Shown in pieces: positions 15,654 through 22,388 of a stretch of 29,344 nt of DNA (the stretch's first letter is position 1; the number at the start of each line of letters is the position of its first letter). The stretch comes from a virus, in IMG/VR virus record IMGVR_UViG_3300010211_000047, positions 1-29,344 of that record, one strand, 5' to 3'. The notes under the pieces were generated by a model. That model saw nothing but the letters and a program-made list of their open reading frames with translations, had not been told where the DNA came from and searched no databases. A program made the position numbers and the translations under genes.

Positions 15654-16138
15654 CACCAGTCCCCCGTGATCCAATCGGCAATGATGTTCCGGGCTTGGGC
15701 GCGATCCTCGGCCGACACCCCCAGGTATGAGCGGCGCGGCATGGTGACCGACCGCCGTAGCACGGTGCGGCCGCCGGCGCGAAACGCCAGGGCGCGGCCG
15801 TTCCGAGGCCGGATGGTGCCGCCCAATTGATGGATGCGCGCATACACCAGATTGGTGCCCTGGCGCACACCCTCCGCCGATGCCTGATAGGTCACGCTAT
15901 CGCGTAGGTGGCCATGATCCACCAAGGTCCGGCCGCCCTCGGTCAGGGCGCGCAGGGACGGCGGCCAGGGGTTGCCGTCCGGGTCTTCGCCGACCTCAAA
16001 GCGGCGCCGCACGGACGTCTGCATCATCATGCCTACGCTTTCCATGGCCCGCGTCATGTCGGCCGACCGCGCCACGATCCCATCCAGGCCGGTGGCGACC
16101 AGGTCATCGGCGGTAACCTCAATCGAGATGCCGGCCAT
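15653..16138 (-). CDS. Phage virion morphogenesis protein (Mu gpG/tail completion family)
   Basis: 161 residues from ATG at 16138, two bases after the preceding stop. The N-terminal helix pair is followed by RRRFEVGEDPDGNPWPP, then HGHLRDSVTYQ and GTNLVYARIHQLGG. This is the signature order of the virion morphogenesis family (Mu gpG, P2 gpS): an 'F-DP-G-PW-P' segment, then 'G-L-S' and 'Y-IHQ-GG'. The C-terminus holds PRRSYLGVS, the usual 'PaRpfLG' motif. The family acts in head-tail or tail completion. In Mu the gene lies before the protease gene, but here it lies after gp36, next to the tail genes. The downstream gp37-like gene begins inside its stop codon. Confidence 0.88.
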   Translation of the reverse strand: MAGISIEVTADDLVATGLDGIVARSADMTRAMESVGMMMQTSVRRRFEVGEDPDGNPWPPSLRALTEGGRTLVDHGHLRDSVTYQASAEGVRQGTNLVYARIHQLGGTIRPRNGRALAFRAGGRTVLRRSVTMPRRSYLGVSAEDRAQARNIIADWITGDW

Positions 16139-16140
16139 GG

Positions 16141-16545
16141 TCAGTAGTCCCGCAAACTGGCGTCGGTGAACACGCGCCCCGGACCGACGGCCACCGGGCC
16201 ACCGCCGCCGGGACTGGTGGCTGCGTCCGTGGGGCGCAAGGCCGTCTTGCCCTGGGCGACGTCGCGCAAGTAGGCAATGGCGTGGTCGAAGTCCTGGCCG
16301 ATGCGTCCGTCGGGCGGGGCAGTGGCCGACAGCCGATACCGCGCGATGGCGATACAGGTGGATCGGGCCACGCCTTCGGGCAGGGCGTAGCGCCCCGCCA
16401 GATAGCCGTCGATTTCGTCACCGGCGGCACCCAAGGCGGCGGTCAGCGCCGCCTCGTCCACGCCGCCGCCGGCGGCGGGCGCGAGGTCCTCGGCCTCGTG
16501 CTCACCGATGACGGCGATCATCTCGGATGCGGTGGCATAAGGCAT
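16141..16545 (-). CDS. Mu gp36-like protein (DUF1320)
   Basis: 134 residues from ATG at 16545. The frame extends 60 bases upstream, but the conserved part begins MPYATASEMIAVIGEHEA. It shows the DUF1320 layout: a 'y-t-ddl---fGe-El--L' start, DEIDGYLAGRYALP near residues 60-73, ARYRL in the following helix and a helix with DFDHAIAYLRDVAQGK. Mu gp36 lies just after the head genes and is thought to act in head-tail joining. The C-terminal 30 residues are Gly/Pro-rich. The neighbours (gp35-like upstream, gpG-like downstream) agree with this. Confidence 0.82.
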   Translation of the reverse strand: MPYATASEMIAVIGEHEAEDLAPAAGGGVDEAALTAALGAAGDEIDGYLAGRYALPEGVARSTCIAIARYRLSATAPPDGRIGQDFDHAIAYLRDVAQGKTALRPTDAATSPGGGGPVAVGPGRVFTDASLRDY

Positions 16546-16695
16546 GATGGGGTCCCTGTGTTCGGGCTGGCCGGGGCCTCGCGACCCCGGCCAGCGGCCC
16601 GCCAATGCGCCGGGCGGGTCGGCCTACTCCCCGGGCTCCCCGGCCGGCTCCTTGATCTCCGGCCGGCCGGATCAGCACCCGGGTTTCGCGTGGCA
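16546..16695 (-). other. 150-base gap with palindromic CCGGCCGG stem
   Basis: The gap between the gp35-like and gp36-like genes has an inverted repeat CCGGCCGG (16640-16647 and 16659-16666) around an 11-base loop, with no T-run. A frame starting at 16696 in a TGATG overlap with the gp35-like stop is open for 64 codons and runs into the gp36-like gene. Its Arg/Gly/Pro-rich product looks like a translation of GC-rich non-coding DNA, so I do not call it. Nothing else is evident. Confidence 0.4.
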
Positions 16696-16881
16696 TCAGG
16701 AACCGGCGGATTTGTCGCCGGTGTTTTTTCCGCCACTCTTCGCGGTGGCGACGGCCGGTGTCGGCTGGGGCGCGGCTTCCGCCGCACCCCGGGCGATGAG
16801 CCCCTCGGCCTCGGCCTCGGTGGGAGGCTCGACGATCCAGCCGGCGGGGATCTTGACGGGCGTGGTTAGGACGATGCGCAT
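16696..16881 (-). CDS. gp35-like small head-region protein
   Basis: 61 residues from ATG at 16881. The N-terminal 35 residues (start MRIVLTTPVKIPAGW, then a helix ending EGLIARGAAE) form a short beta-beta-helix unit of the type found in small Mu gp35-like or neck-region proteins. The rest is a flexible Ala/Lys/Ser tail. A TAAGGGGGA sequence formed by the capsid gene's stop provides the ribosome binding site. It lies between the major capsid and gp36-like genes, as gp35 does in Mu. Function is unknown. Confidence 0.7.
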   Translation of the reverse strand: MRIVLTTPVKIPAGWIVEPPTEAEAEGLIARGAAEAAPQPTPAVATAKSGGKNTGDKSAGS

Positions 16882-16891
16882 CGCGTCCCCC

Positions 16892-17836
16892 TTACTGCGG
16901 TCCGTCGATCAGGAACCCGGACGTGATCCCGGTGAGGACCGGAGCGCGCTCGTAGGTCACCCCGTAGATCCAGCTCTTACTGTTCTTGTCGAAGTACGCT
17001 TCCTCGACCAGCGGATGCCCGGACATGGTATAGGTGTAGCCGTAGGACGGCTCTTCCTGCTGAGGCGACGGGCCCTGAGGCACGTAGCCCAACACCATGG
17101 CGTTGCCCCAGATGTCCGTGAACGCGCCCGCGTCGTCGGCCGTGATGGCCTCGCCGACCTCCAGCTTTTCCAGGCCGACCACGCGGCGGAACTGGTCCAG
17201 GGTGATGGGACCGAAGTCCTGGCCGTCGCCGTCCTTGTAGATGCGCGCCAGCACCTGGGGGTTGTTCTTCGCCGCCGTCCACGCATCCGGCCCCATGATG
17301 CCGACGTTCGGGCGCACGCCGCAGGACGCGCGCACGGCATCCTTGGCCTCGTCGATATCGGTCAGCGGCTTGCCGGTGTCGGCGGACCACTTGGTGCCGG
17401 CGGCCAGCGTGACCTTGTGGTTGGCGTCGTAGTTGCCGGCATCGGTGGCGATGGCGGCGCGCTCGCGCTCCAGGTTGAGCTTCAGCACGTTCATGGTCAG
17501 GTTGACGGCACGCTGGCCCAGGTCGATGCCGGGCACCTGACTGGCATCGCGCATCCATTCGCGCGGCACCGGGCTTTCCAGCGACTCCTGCACCAACGCG
17601 AACGGCTTGCCCTCGTAGCCGAAGGTGATCCGGCGCGTGGCCGCCCCGGGCGCGCGGCCGGCGGCGTACGACTTGAACGCCTCCTTGCCGAACTCCAGCA
17701 CCTTGCCGCCGGCGACGAAGACCGTCACCTCCGGGAACAGGAGGTGACCCACTTCCATGGGCGACCGATAGCCCTGGACGTGCGTGGTCAGGATCGGGTC
17801 CACGACCCGGACGTTCTGGTTGTTCAGATCGACCAT
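16892..17836 (-). CDS. Major capsid protein
   Basis: 314 residues, ATG at 17836. The protein starts MVDLNNQNVRVVDPIL and has an N-arm, a strand-rich segment with FPEVTVFVAGGKVLEFGKE, a long helix (QRAVNLTMNVLKLNLERERA, the 'spine'-like helix with an ALN/EK pattern), and GIMGPDAWTAAKNNPQV, common in HK97-fold capsid proteins of Mu-like and related phages. The C-terminal part carries WIYGVTYERAPVLTG, a strand typical of the A-domain end. It assembles the icosahedral shell. Upstream is the decoration protein and upstream of that the protease/scaffold, the normal head order. The protein is larger than Mu gpT (about 305 residues) by only a little. Confidence 0.88.
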   Translation of the reverse strand: MVDLNNQNVRVVDPILTTHVQGYRSPMEVGHLLFPEVTVFVAGGKVLEFGKEAFKSYAAGRAPGAATRRITFGYEGKPFALVQESLESPVPREWMRDASQVPGIDLGQRAVNLTMNVLKLNLERERAAIATDAGNYDANHKVTLAAGTKWSADTGKPLTDIDEAKDAVRASCGVRPNVGIMGPDAWTAAKNNPQVLARIYKDGDGQDFGPITLDQFRRVVGLEKLEVGEAITADDAGAFTDIWGNAMVLGYVPQGPSPQQEEPSYGYTYTMSGHPLVEEAYFDKNSKSWIYGVTYERAPVLTGITSGFLIDGPQ

Positions 17837-17842
17837 GGCCGA

Positions 17843-18193
17843 TTACCCCCGCAGCTTGATTTCGATGAAGGCGCCGGCCGCGCCGGCGGCCTGGAGTGCG
17901 TCGCCGAACACGTATTCGGCGGACCCGTCGTCCACCGCCGGCATGGCCCGGCCCTGCGCGTCGCAGATCAGGCTGTCGCCGATGTCGATTTCCGCGCCGG
18001 TCTCGACCACGGCCGTGCCGGCGACGGTGGCCGCGACGTCGGTGCCGGCCGGGGCGGCATACCGGCTGACCCCCAGAACCTTCTGGCCCTGTACGGTCGC
18101 CTGGGCGCCGTCGTATCCGACCGCCCGGTGTTCGGTGACCGCGCCGCTCGCGCGCACGGTCAGATCGAGAAGGGAAATGGCCTGGCGGCTCAT
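17843..18193 (-). CDS. Capsid decoration (cement) protein
   Basis: 116 residues from ATG at 18193-18191. AGGAGG eight bases upstream favours this start over GTG/ATG codons up to 18214. The protein is a small beta-rich domain with repeated 'A-t-V-x-G' strands: DLTVRASGAVTEHRAVGY, VLGVSRYAAPAGTDV and VETGAEIDIGDSL. This is the plan of DUF2190/capsid cement proteins, which bind the outside of HK97-type shells and are encoded next to the capsid gene. The C-terminus (AGAFIEIKLRG) ends in a strand. It lies six bases before the capsid gene and overlaps nothing, although its leader lies inside the end of the protease gene. Confidence 0.8.
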   Translation of the reverse strand: MSRQAISLLDLTVRASGAVTEHRAVGYDGAQATVQGQKVLGVSRYAAPAGTDVAATVAGTAVVETGAEIDIGDSLICDAQGRAMPAVDDGSAEYVFGDALQAAGAAGAFIEIKLRG

Positions 18194-18203
18194 GGCGGAC
18201 CTC

Positions 18204-19280
18204 CTACTTGCCACCGACGGCCCGGACGGCCGCCATGTACTCCGTGCCCGGATGCGCCCGCTGGTACGCCAGCGCCTTGGTGTGCAACTCCAGCCCGGTG
18301 GTGGAGATCGCGAAGCCGGGCGGTGCCGCGAACGTCACGTCGCCGGCGCCCGGGGTCGCGCGATCGGCGCCGGCCACCTCGCCGAACTCGACCAACGGCG
18401 GCAGCTCAGCCAGCCAGCGGCGGAACCAGCCGTCGGCGGTGTCGGTCTTGTCGCCCTCGGCGAAGGCCGCCACCTGGGTTTCGGCGTCGAGCGCGCCGAG
18501 GAACGCGACCAGGCCATCCTGATCGGCGCCACGCACGCGGCCGTCCTGGACCAAGCCTTCGACGAACGCCGCATCCTGGACGGCGCGATGCTGGCGCCGC
18601 TGTTCGGCGAATGCGACCTCCTGGGCTGCCAGCGCGTCCTCGCGCTGTTTCAGGGCCGCCTCACGGGCGGCGGCATCGGAATCGGGGATCACCGCAATCT
18701 CCTTGTCAGGCGCGGGGGTGGGGTCGGACTCCGCGAACTGCGGATCGCCGTTAGGGCTGTCGATGAGCTGGCGTAGCGTGCCGAGGATCCGGCGCAAACC
18801 ATCACGCAGGGGATCGCCCCCGCTGGCGTCACCGAAGGCCACGGTCACCTGAACCGTGCCGTCGCCGGCATCGGCGAACTGGACCGGGCGCAACCCCTTC
18901 ACAGACGGCGGATGGGCGCCGAGAAAGCCGACGTGGCGCAGCGACCAGACCCCGGGCTTGGGGTTGCTCGGGTGATCGGGGGGATAGAAGGCGGCGGAGA
19001 CCTTGCGGTAGGCGCCCGTCCGGACCTGTTCGGCGAACTGGGCGTTAACATCCTTCAGGGCAGCGAACAGGTCGCCGCCCTTCGCCGCCAGGCGGGACAC
19101 CCAGCCGTAGGCGGGAGCATCGTCGGCCGGGTGACCGACTACCACCGGGGCTTCGTGCACCGCCACGTCATAGGCTGAGGCCGTCGCCGCCAAGTCCGCC
19201 TCGCTGAAGGTCAGCGTAGCACCCTGGTTGGTCGTGTGCGTGCCGGCGGTGAAGATGTGAATGTCGGGCGTGCCCGTCAC
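18204..19280 (-). CDS. Mu gpI-like prohead protease with scaffold tail
   Basis: 358 residues from GTG at 19280-19278, preceded by GGGGGA seven bases upstream. The N-terminal 170 residues resemble the Mu-like protease: HEAPVVVGHPADDAPAYGWV, then AYRKVSAAFYPPDHP and WSLRHVGFLGAHPPSVKGL. The family has the pattern 'Y-x-yiSp-F... L--vaLt--P-v-gl', with a Ser in the VSAAF segment as probable nucleophile. Residues 185-250 are a helical, charged scaffold-like region (ALKQREDALAAQEVAFAEQ), and the C-terminus (about 330-358) is a short helix. In Mu one gene makes both protease (gpI) and scaffold (gpZ, from an internal start); an internal start is possible here but I see no strong one. The gene opens the second late block, just after a structured promoter-like gap. 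Confidence 0.83.
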   Translation of the reverse strand: MTGTPDIHIFTAGTHTTNQGATLTFSEADLAATASAYDVAVHEAPVVVGHPADDAPAYGWVSRLAAKGGDLFAALKDVNAQFAEQVRTGAYRKVSAAFYPPDHPSNPKPGVWSLRHVGFLGAHPPSVKGLRPVQFADAGDGTVQVTVAFGDASGGDPLRDGLRRILGTLRQLIDSPNGDPQFAESDPTPAPDKEIAVIPDSDAAAREAALKQREDALAAQEVAFAEQRRQHRAVQDAAFVEGLVQDGRVRGADQDGLVAFLGALDAETQVAAFAEGDKTDTADGWFRRWLAELPPLVEFGEVAGADRATPGAGDVTFAAPPGFAISTTGLELHTKALAYQRAHPGTEYMAAVRAVGGK

Positions 19281-19317
19281 GGTGATCCCCCACGGTGGTC
19301 TTGGTGTGGGGATGACC
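19281..19317 (-). repeat. Imperfect inverted repeat covering the protease ribosome binding site
   Basis: The arms GGTCATCCCCAC (19317-19306 on the minus strand) and GTGGGGGATCACC (19293-19281) pair with one mismatch and one bulge, around a 12-base loop. The 3' arm contains GGGGGA, the ribosome binding site of the GTG start at 19280. Folding would hide that site. Confidence 0.55.
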
Positions 19318-19338
19318 GTAGCGACACGGCGCGGCCGC

Positions 19339-19360
19339 CGATGCCCGGAAGGGTTTCCGG
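19339..19360 (-). promoter_or_regulatory. Dyad CCGGAA-N4-TTCCGG, candidate late-activator (C-type) site, copy 2
   Basis: Plus-strand CGATGCCCGGAAG (19339-19351) is identical to 27080-27092, and TTCCGG follows at the same offset. The inner edge of the dyad is 65 bases from the first base of the protease GTG, the same distance as copy 1 from the endolysin GTG. Mor/C proteins bind dyads just upstream of the late promoter core, so this is the best candidate site. The pairing could instead form an RNA hairpin or be a repeat. Confidence 0.5.
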
Positions 19361-19595
19361 ACAGGTCGAACGGGACTGGCGATCAAGGGAACGAAGCCAG
19401 CATTGCGCGCCCGCGATTGGGCGTCAATTGGGCAAGCGCGACCTGGGCGCGTCCAACCGCAGCCGAACGGCCCATTCCAACCCATTTAAACGGGGTATTA
19501 AACGCCGTCTCAAGGCGGGTGGCCCCTGAGGGGCGGCCCGGGATGGTGGCGCGTCCTGGCGCGCCTGACGGCGTTGTGCTATGTATAAGGCGTGG

Positions 19596-19665
19596 GTGGC
19601 CCGAACCGGGCACTGGTTTTCTAAGGCCCCACCAATGACGGCGGAGTGCCCCCGCCGTCATTTTT
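19596..19665 (+). terminator. Two stem-loops with T-runs, reading on the plus strand
   Basis: The first stem (19596-19613, one bulge) is followed by TGGTTTTCT. The second is a perfect 9-bp stem, TGACGGCGG/CCGCCGTCA (19636-19660), followed by TTTTT. In the plus direction both look like intrinsic terminators; in the minus direction no T-run follows either. The second overlaps the stop codon of the MuF gene. They may stop antisense transcription into the portal and terminase genes, or shape the 3' end of the packaging mRNA. Confidence 0.5.
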
Positions 19666-20932
19666 CGTCCCGGCGGTACAACAAGACGCCCCGCCGCTGC
19701 TTTGGCAGGTAGGGCTTGGTGCGCGGCTGGAACACCGTCACACCACGCCAGCCGGCCTCACTCCATTCGATCACCGCCAAAAGTCCGTGCCCCTTGCCAC
19801 CACCCGGGAGACGAGGCAATTGCAGCGCGGCGAGATAGGTGCGGCGCAACACGGGATGGCCTTTATCGTCGGCCGTCCAGGATAGCCAGATTTCATCCGG
19901 GTCCCTCAGGGCATCGGCCAGGATCGCCAGATACCGGTGCCGGCCCTGGTCATCGGCCTTCCAAGTCCCATCCCGCCGCCGGAACAGGTCGGCGTCAATT
20001 CCCAAAACGTAGCCGGCGGCATCGCGGACCACCGTACCCTGGTCGACCGTGGCCCCGAACTCGGACAGGAACGCGGCCGCGTACTCCTCCGGCGCCAAGC
20101 CCTCGGGCAGCACCTTCGCCGCGTCCACCGGGCGCGGCGCCGGCAGGGGCGGCAGATCCGCCGGCACGGGTAAATCGACGTCCGGCAGGTCGGGCAAGGG
20201 TGCACGCAATTCACGGGGCACGGCACCGGACAGCCACGACCGCCCGACGTTGTAGCCGAACCCGGTGTCGATGCCGGCCGGCGTTTCCCATTCCTCCGCT
20301 GACCCGTCGGCCAGGGTGACGGTGCGCCGCTCCATCTGGATCGGTGGGACCTTGTCCTCGGGGGTGACCATGTACCCGTACCGCGCCATGTCGCGCTCGG
20401 TCAAAGACACGACCGTGCACCGACAACCCCAGCCGTTCGGGGGATAGTGCGTGCGCCACCACGGATGACCGGCGGGCAAGACAGTGCCATGCCATGCGCG
20501 GTGCTCGGGGCGGGTCCGGCTATCCATGACGGCCGAATACCGCAGATAGAGCGTGCGACCGCGCGAGGCTTCCCGTTCCCGCGCCTGTTCGATTTGCTCC
20601 CAATGCCCGGCCGCGCGGGCCATGCGCATGTTGGTATCGAAGATGATGCGCGTCCGCCAGTTTCGCCCGCCCTTGTACGACCAGCCGTGTTTTTCGACGA
20701 TCTCGTCGAAATCGCGCCGAAACGTCTCCAGTGTCGTGCCGTTCTCGAGTGCACTGCGGATAGCGCGGTGGAAGTCGCACACCAGCGCATCGGTGGTGGC
20801 GCCGGCGACGACGAAGGACCGGGCGTGCGCGCCCTCCTTCAGGTCGGTCCAGGCGCGGGTCGGCAGGCGGGCCTTGCCGGCCAGGAAGTCGATGGCCTCG
20901 GCGAAAGGAAGCGGCGCGCCGTGCTCAGCCAT
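19658..20932 (-). CDS. MuF-type head morphogenesis protein with C-terminal PBECR2-like nuclease domain
   Basis: 424 residues; ATG at 20932 overlaps the portal stop by eight bases. Residues 40-185 are the MuF domain, with DSRTRPEHRAWHG (137-149) and PPNGWGCRC (164-172), the hallmark motifs of Mu gpF and SPP1 gp7, minor head proteins near the portal. A Pro-rich linker (about 246-270) leads to residues 285-422, which match phage BECR-fold nuclease type 2 (PBECR2): DADLFRRRDGTWK, ALRDPDEIWLSW, RRTYL and a closing QRRGVLLYR. PBECR domains are predicted RNase-like toxins carried on MuF proteins. The protein may be ejected into the host with the DNA. No convincing immunity gene is adjacent. Nuclease activity is inferred from the domain, and the catalytic residues cannot be named with certainty. 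Confidence 0.9.
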   Translation of the reverse strand: MAEHGAPLPFAEAIDFLAGKARLPTRAWTDLKEGAHARSFVVAGATTDALVCDFHRAIRSALENGTTLETFRRDFDEIVEKHGWSYKGGRNWRTRIIFDTNMRMARAAGHWEQIEQAREREASRGRTLYLRYSAVMDSRTRPEHRAWHGTVLPAGHPWWRTHYPPNGWGCRCTVVSLTERDMARYGYMVTPEDKVPPIQMERRTVTLADGSAEEWETPAGIDTGFGYNVGRSWLSGAVPRELRAPLPDLPDVDLPVPADLPPLPAPRPVDAAKVLPEGLAPEEYAAAFLSEFGATVDQGTVVRDAAGYVLGIDADLFRRRDGTWKADDQGRHRYLAILADALRDPDEIWLSWTADDKGHPVLRRTYLAALQLPRLPGGGKGHGLLAVIEWSEAGWRGVTVFQPRTKPYLPKQRRGVLLYRRDEK

Positions 20933-22385
20933 CGGCCGCGCCCCCGAGATAGGCCGCCATCAGACCCTGGCCCATCACCTCGGCCAAGGCGTCCGGTGCC
21001 AGATCCGGATACAGATCCAGCAAGCGGCGCTCCACGTCCGTCAGGTCGTCGGACGTGGCCAGCAACTCACGAAATCGTTCCATCACCCCCTCGATGGCCG
21101 GGGCCGCCGCCGCGTCCAGTTGATCCACCAGATCATCCACGGCGTCGCGCGGATGATCGCCCTCGGCAAACGCGGGATCGGCCGGGACCGTTGTCTTCGG
21201 GGACGGCGCGTTTTCGGATGCCGGGTCGGCGGGGGTCTTGCGCCGCCAGTCGCCGCCATAGGTGTCCTTGAGGTACGCTTCACTGGGTTCAAAGCCCATG
21301 TCGTGGATCGTCTTGTCCCGGTTCACCCGCGCGTCCAGGTCCTCGGGTTCCTCGAACACCCGCCAGACCTTCGGCGGTCGGGCGCCGGGCACGTTCAGTT
21401 CGCTGATCCAGGTGACCGGCCCCCGGTTCAGCACCGCGCATTGCAGGTCCGCGTCCCGTTTGGACAGTTCCTCGCGCACCTCGTTGTGGACGCTCGCGGC
21501 GGCCTTGCTGCCTACGGTACCGATGTTGGTGCTCAGGGTTTCGCCAAGCACACACTCCGACACCTGCTCATCCATGTAGCGGCACAGGCGTTCGTAACTG
21601 TCGATGGTGCCGGAGCGGGCGGCTTCCAGCAACTCAAGGGCCATGTCCTCGGGAATGACGACACCGGTATCGTGGGCCAGTGCCTGGACGACGTCGAGGA
21701 GTGCCGCCTTCTCGTCGTCCGGCGCGCCGCGCGCGTGCTTGCCCACGGCCGTCGGCGCGGCGAACTTGTCGCAGAACTGAAGCCAGAAGGTAATGCCCTG
21801 GCGCTTGAACCACACCGGCCAGAACAGCCGGGTTCCCTGCCCCAGGCCATAGGGTTGTTCATCGCTCGCGTCGTGCGTTTGTACGACGAACTTGCGGGCC
21901 GGCAGTTCGATTCCCGACAGCGGCGCCTCGGGCACCAGCAGGCGCGGGTTGCTCTTGGTATCGAAGACGAAGCGCCGCTGGTTGCGTTTCTTCAGTTCGG
22001 CCAGCCGGATCTCCGATCCGTCCCGGACCCACATGCACTCGGCGATACTGAACCCCTTGAGCACCGCGCCCATCAACAGGTCATGGCAGGCCAGATCGAA
22101 CAGCAGGTCGCCGAGTTGCGCCTCCACAATGTCGGCCGCCTTCTTGTCGGCGCGCCTCGACGAGGCCGGTTCGACCCGCCATTCCCGGTGCGTCACACCG
22201 CCGGCCCGTTTGTCCAGCACGCCGTAGACATGCAGGTCCCGCAACAGATCGTCATACAGCGCCAGGCCGCGCCCCTGGCCCTGGCTGATCAGGGTGGCGT
22301 CCTGGTTGCTCAACACCCCGCCGTATTGAGGGATGCGCGGATCGCGTTCGACGCTGGCGATTTCGCGGGTGAGTGCCCCGGCCAT
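20925..22385 (-). CDS. Portal protein, DUF935 (Mu gp29) family
   Basis: 486 residues from ATG at 22385, three bases after the terminase stop. Typical DUF935 features appear in order: an N-terminal segment with LYDDLLRDLHVYGVLDKR, then AVLKGFSIAECMWVRDG, LKKRNQRRFVFD (the 'F.fd' segment after a conserved basic run), PYGLGQGTRLFWPVWFKRQG, FCDKFAAPTAVGKH, and SKAAASVHNEVREE. The C-terminal 100 residues are acidic and variable. It forms the dodecameric channel at the capsid vertex, works with the terminase during packaging, and is the platform for the MuF protein encoded directly after it. Length is normal for Mu-like portals. Confidence 0.93.
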   Translation of the reverse strand: MAGALTREIASVERDPRIPQYGGVLSNQDATLISQGQGRGLALYDDLLRDLHVYGVLDKRAGGVTHREWRVEPASSRRADKKAADIVEAQLGDLLFDLACHDLLMGAVLKGFSIAECMWVRDGSEIRLAELKKRNQRRFVFDTKSNPRLLVPEAPLSGIELPARKFVVQTHDASDEQPYGLGQGTRLFWPVWFKRQGITFWLQFCDKFAAPTAVGKHARGAPDDEKAALLDVVQALAHDTGVVIPEDMALELLEAARSGTIDSYERLCRYMDEQVSECVLGETLSTNIGTVGSKAAASVHNEVREELSKRDADLQCAVLNRGPVTWISELNVPGARPPKVWRVFEEPEDLDARVNRDKTIHDMGFEPSEAYLKDTYGGDWRRKTPADPASENAPSPKTTVPADPAFAEGDHPRDAVDDLVDQLDAAAAPAIEGVMERFRELLATSDDLTDVERRLLDLYPDLAPDALAEVMGQGLMAAYLGGAADG

Positions 22386-22388
22386 GCC

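Larger units (their letters stand above)
19281..19657 (-). promoter_or_regulatory. 377-base gap upstream of the protease gene, probable late promoter region (PI position)
   Basis: In Mu the C-dependent promoter PI lies before gene I; this gap is at that position. It holds the dyad CCGGAA-N4-TTCCGG (19345-19360), also present before the endolysin gene at the same 65-base distance. It also holds a hairpin over the protease ribosome binding site (19281-19317), a direct repeat TTAAACG (19486-19492 and 19498-19504) in the only AT-rich spot, and two stem-loops near 19596-19660. I find no reliable -10/-35 pair by eye. Open frames in the gap have Arg/Gly/Pro-rich products and cross these structures, so I call none. 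Its general look, GTCATCCCCAC...GTGGGGGATCAC, resembles interspersed repeats of alphaproteobacterial genomes. Confidence 0.55.

Noticed and set aside
13763-16545. Search for a contractile-tail sheath or tube pair in the Mu L/M position
   Set aside because: Only one tail-tube-like protein is present and no protein has sheath features; the tape measure and G/GT genes fit a non-contractile tail.
16502-16696. 64-codon frame starting in a TGATG at the end of the gp35-like gene
   Set aside because: It overlaps the conserved gp36-like gene and has low-complexity Arg/Gly composition.
16544-18754. A 736-codon plus-strand open frame opposite the capsid genes
   Set aside because: Same reason: a shadow of the capsid, decoration and protease genes.
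19592-19625. Possible tRNA T-arm (GGTTCGGG) in the gap before the protease gene
   Set aside because: No acceptor, D or anticodon stems fit around it; it is part of a simple stem-loop.
19383-19661. 92-codon minus-strand frame that starts in the stop codon of the MuF-nuclease gene, tempting as an immunity gene
   Set aside because: Its product is Arg/Gly/Pro-rich without a domain, it crosses two stem-loops and an AT-rich spot, and its sequence looks like translated intergenic DNA. The ATGA overlap alone is not enough.
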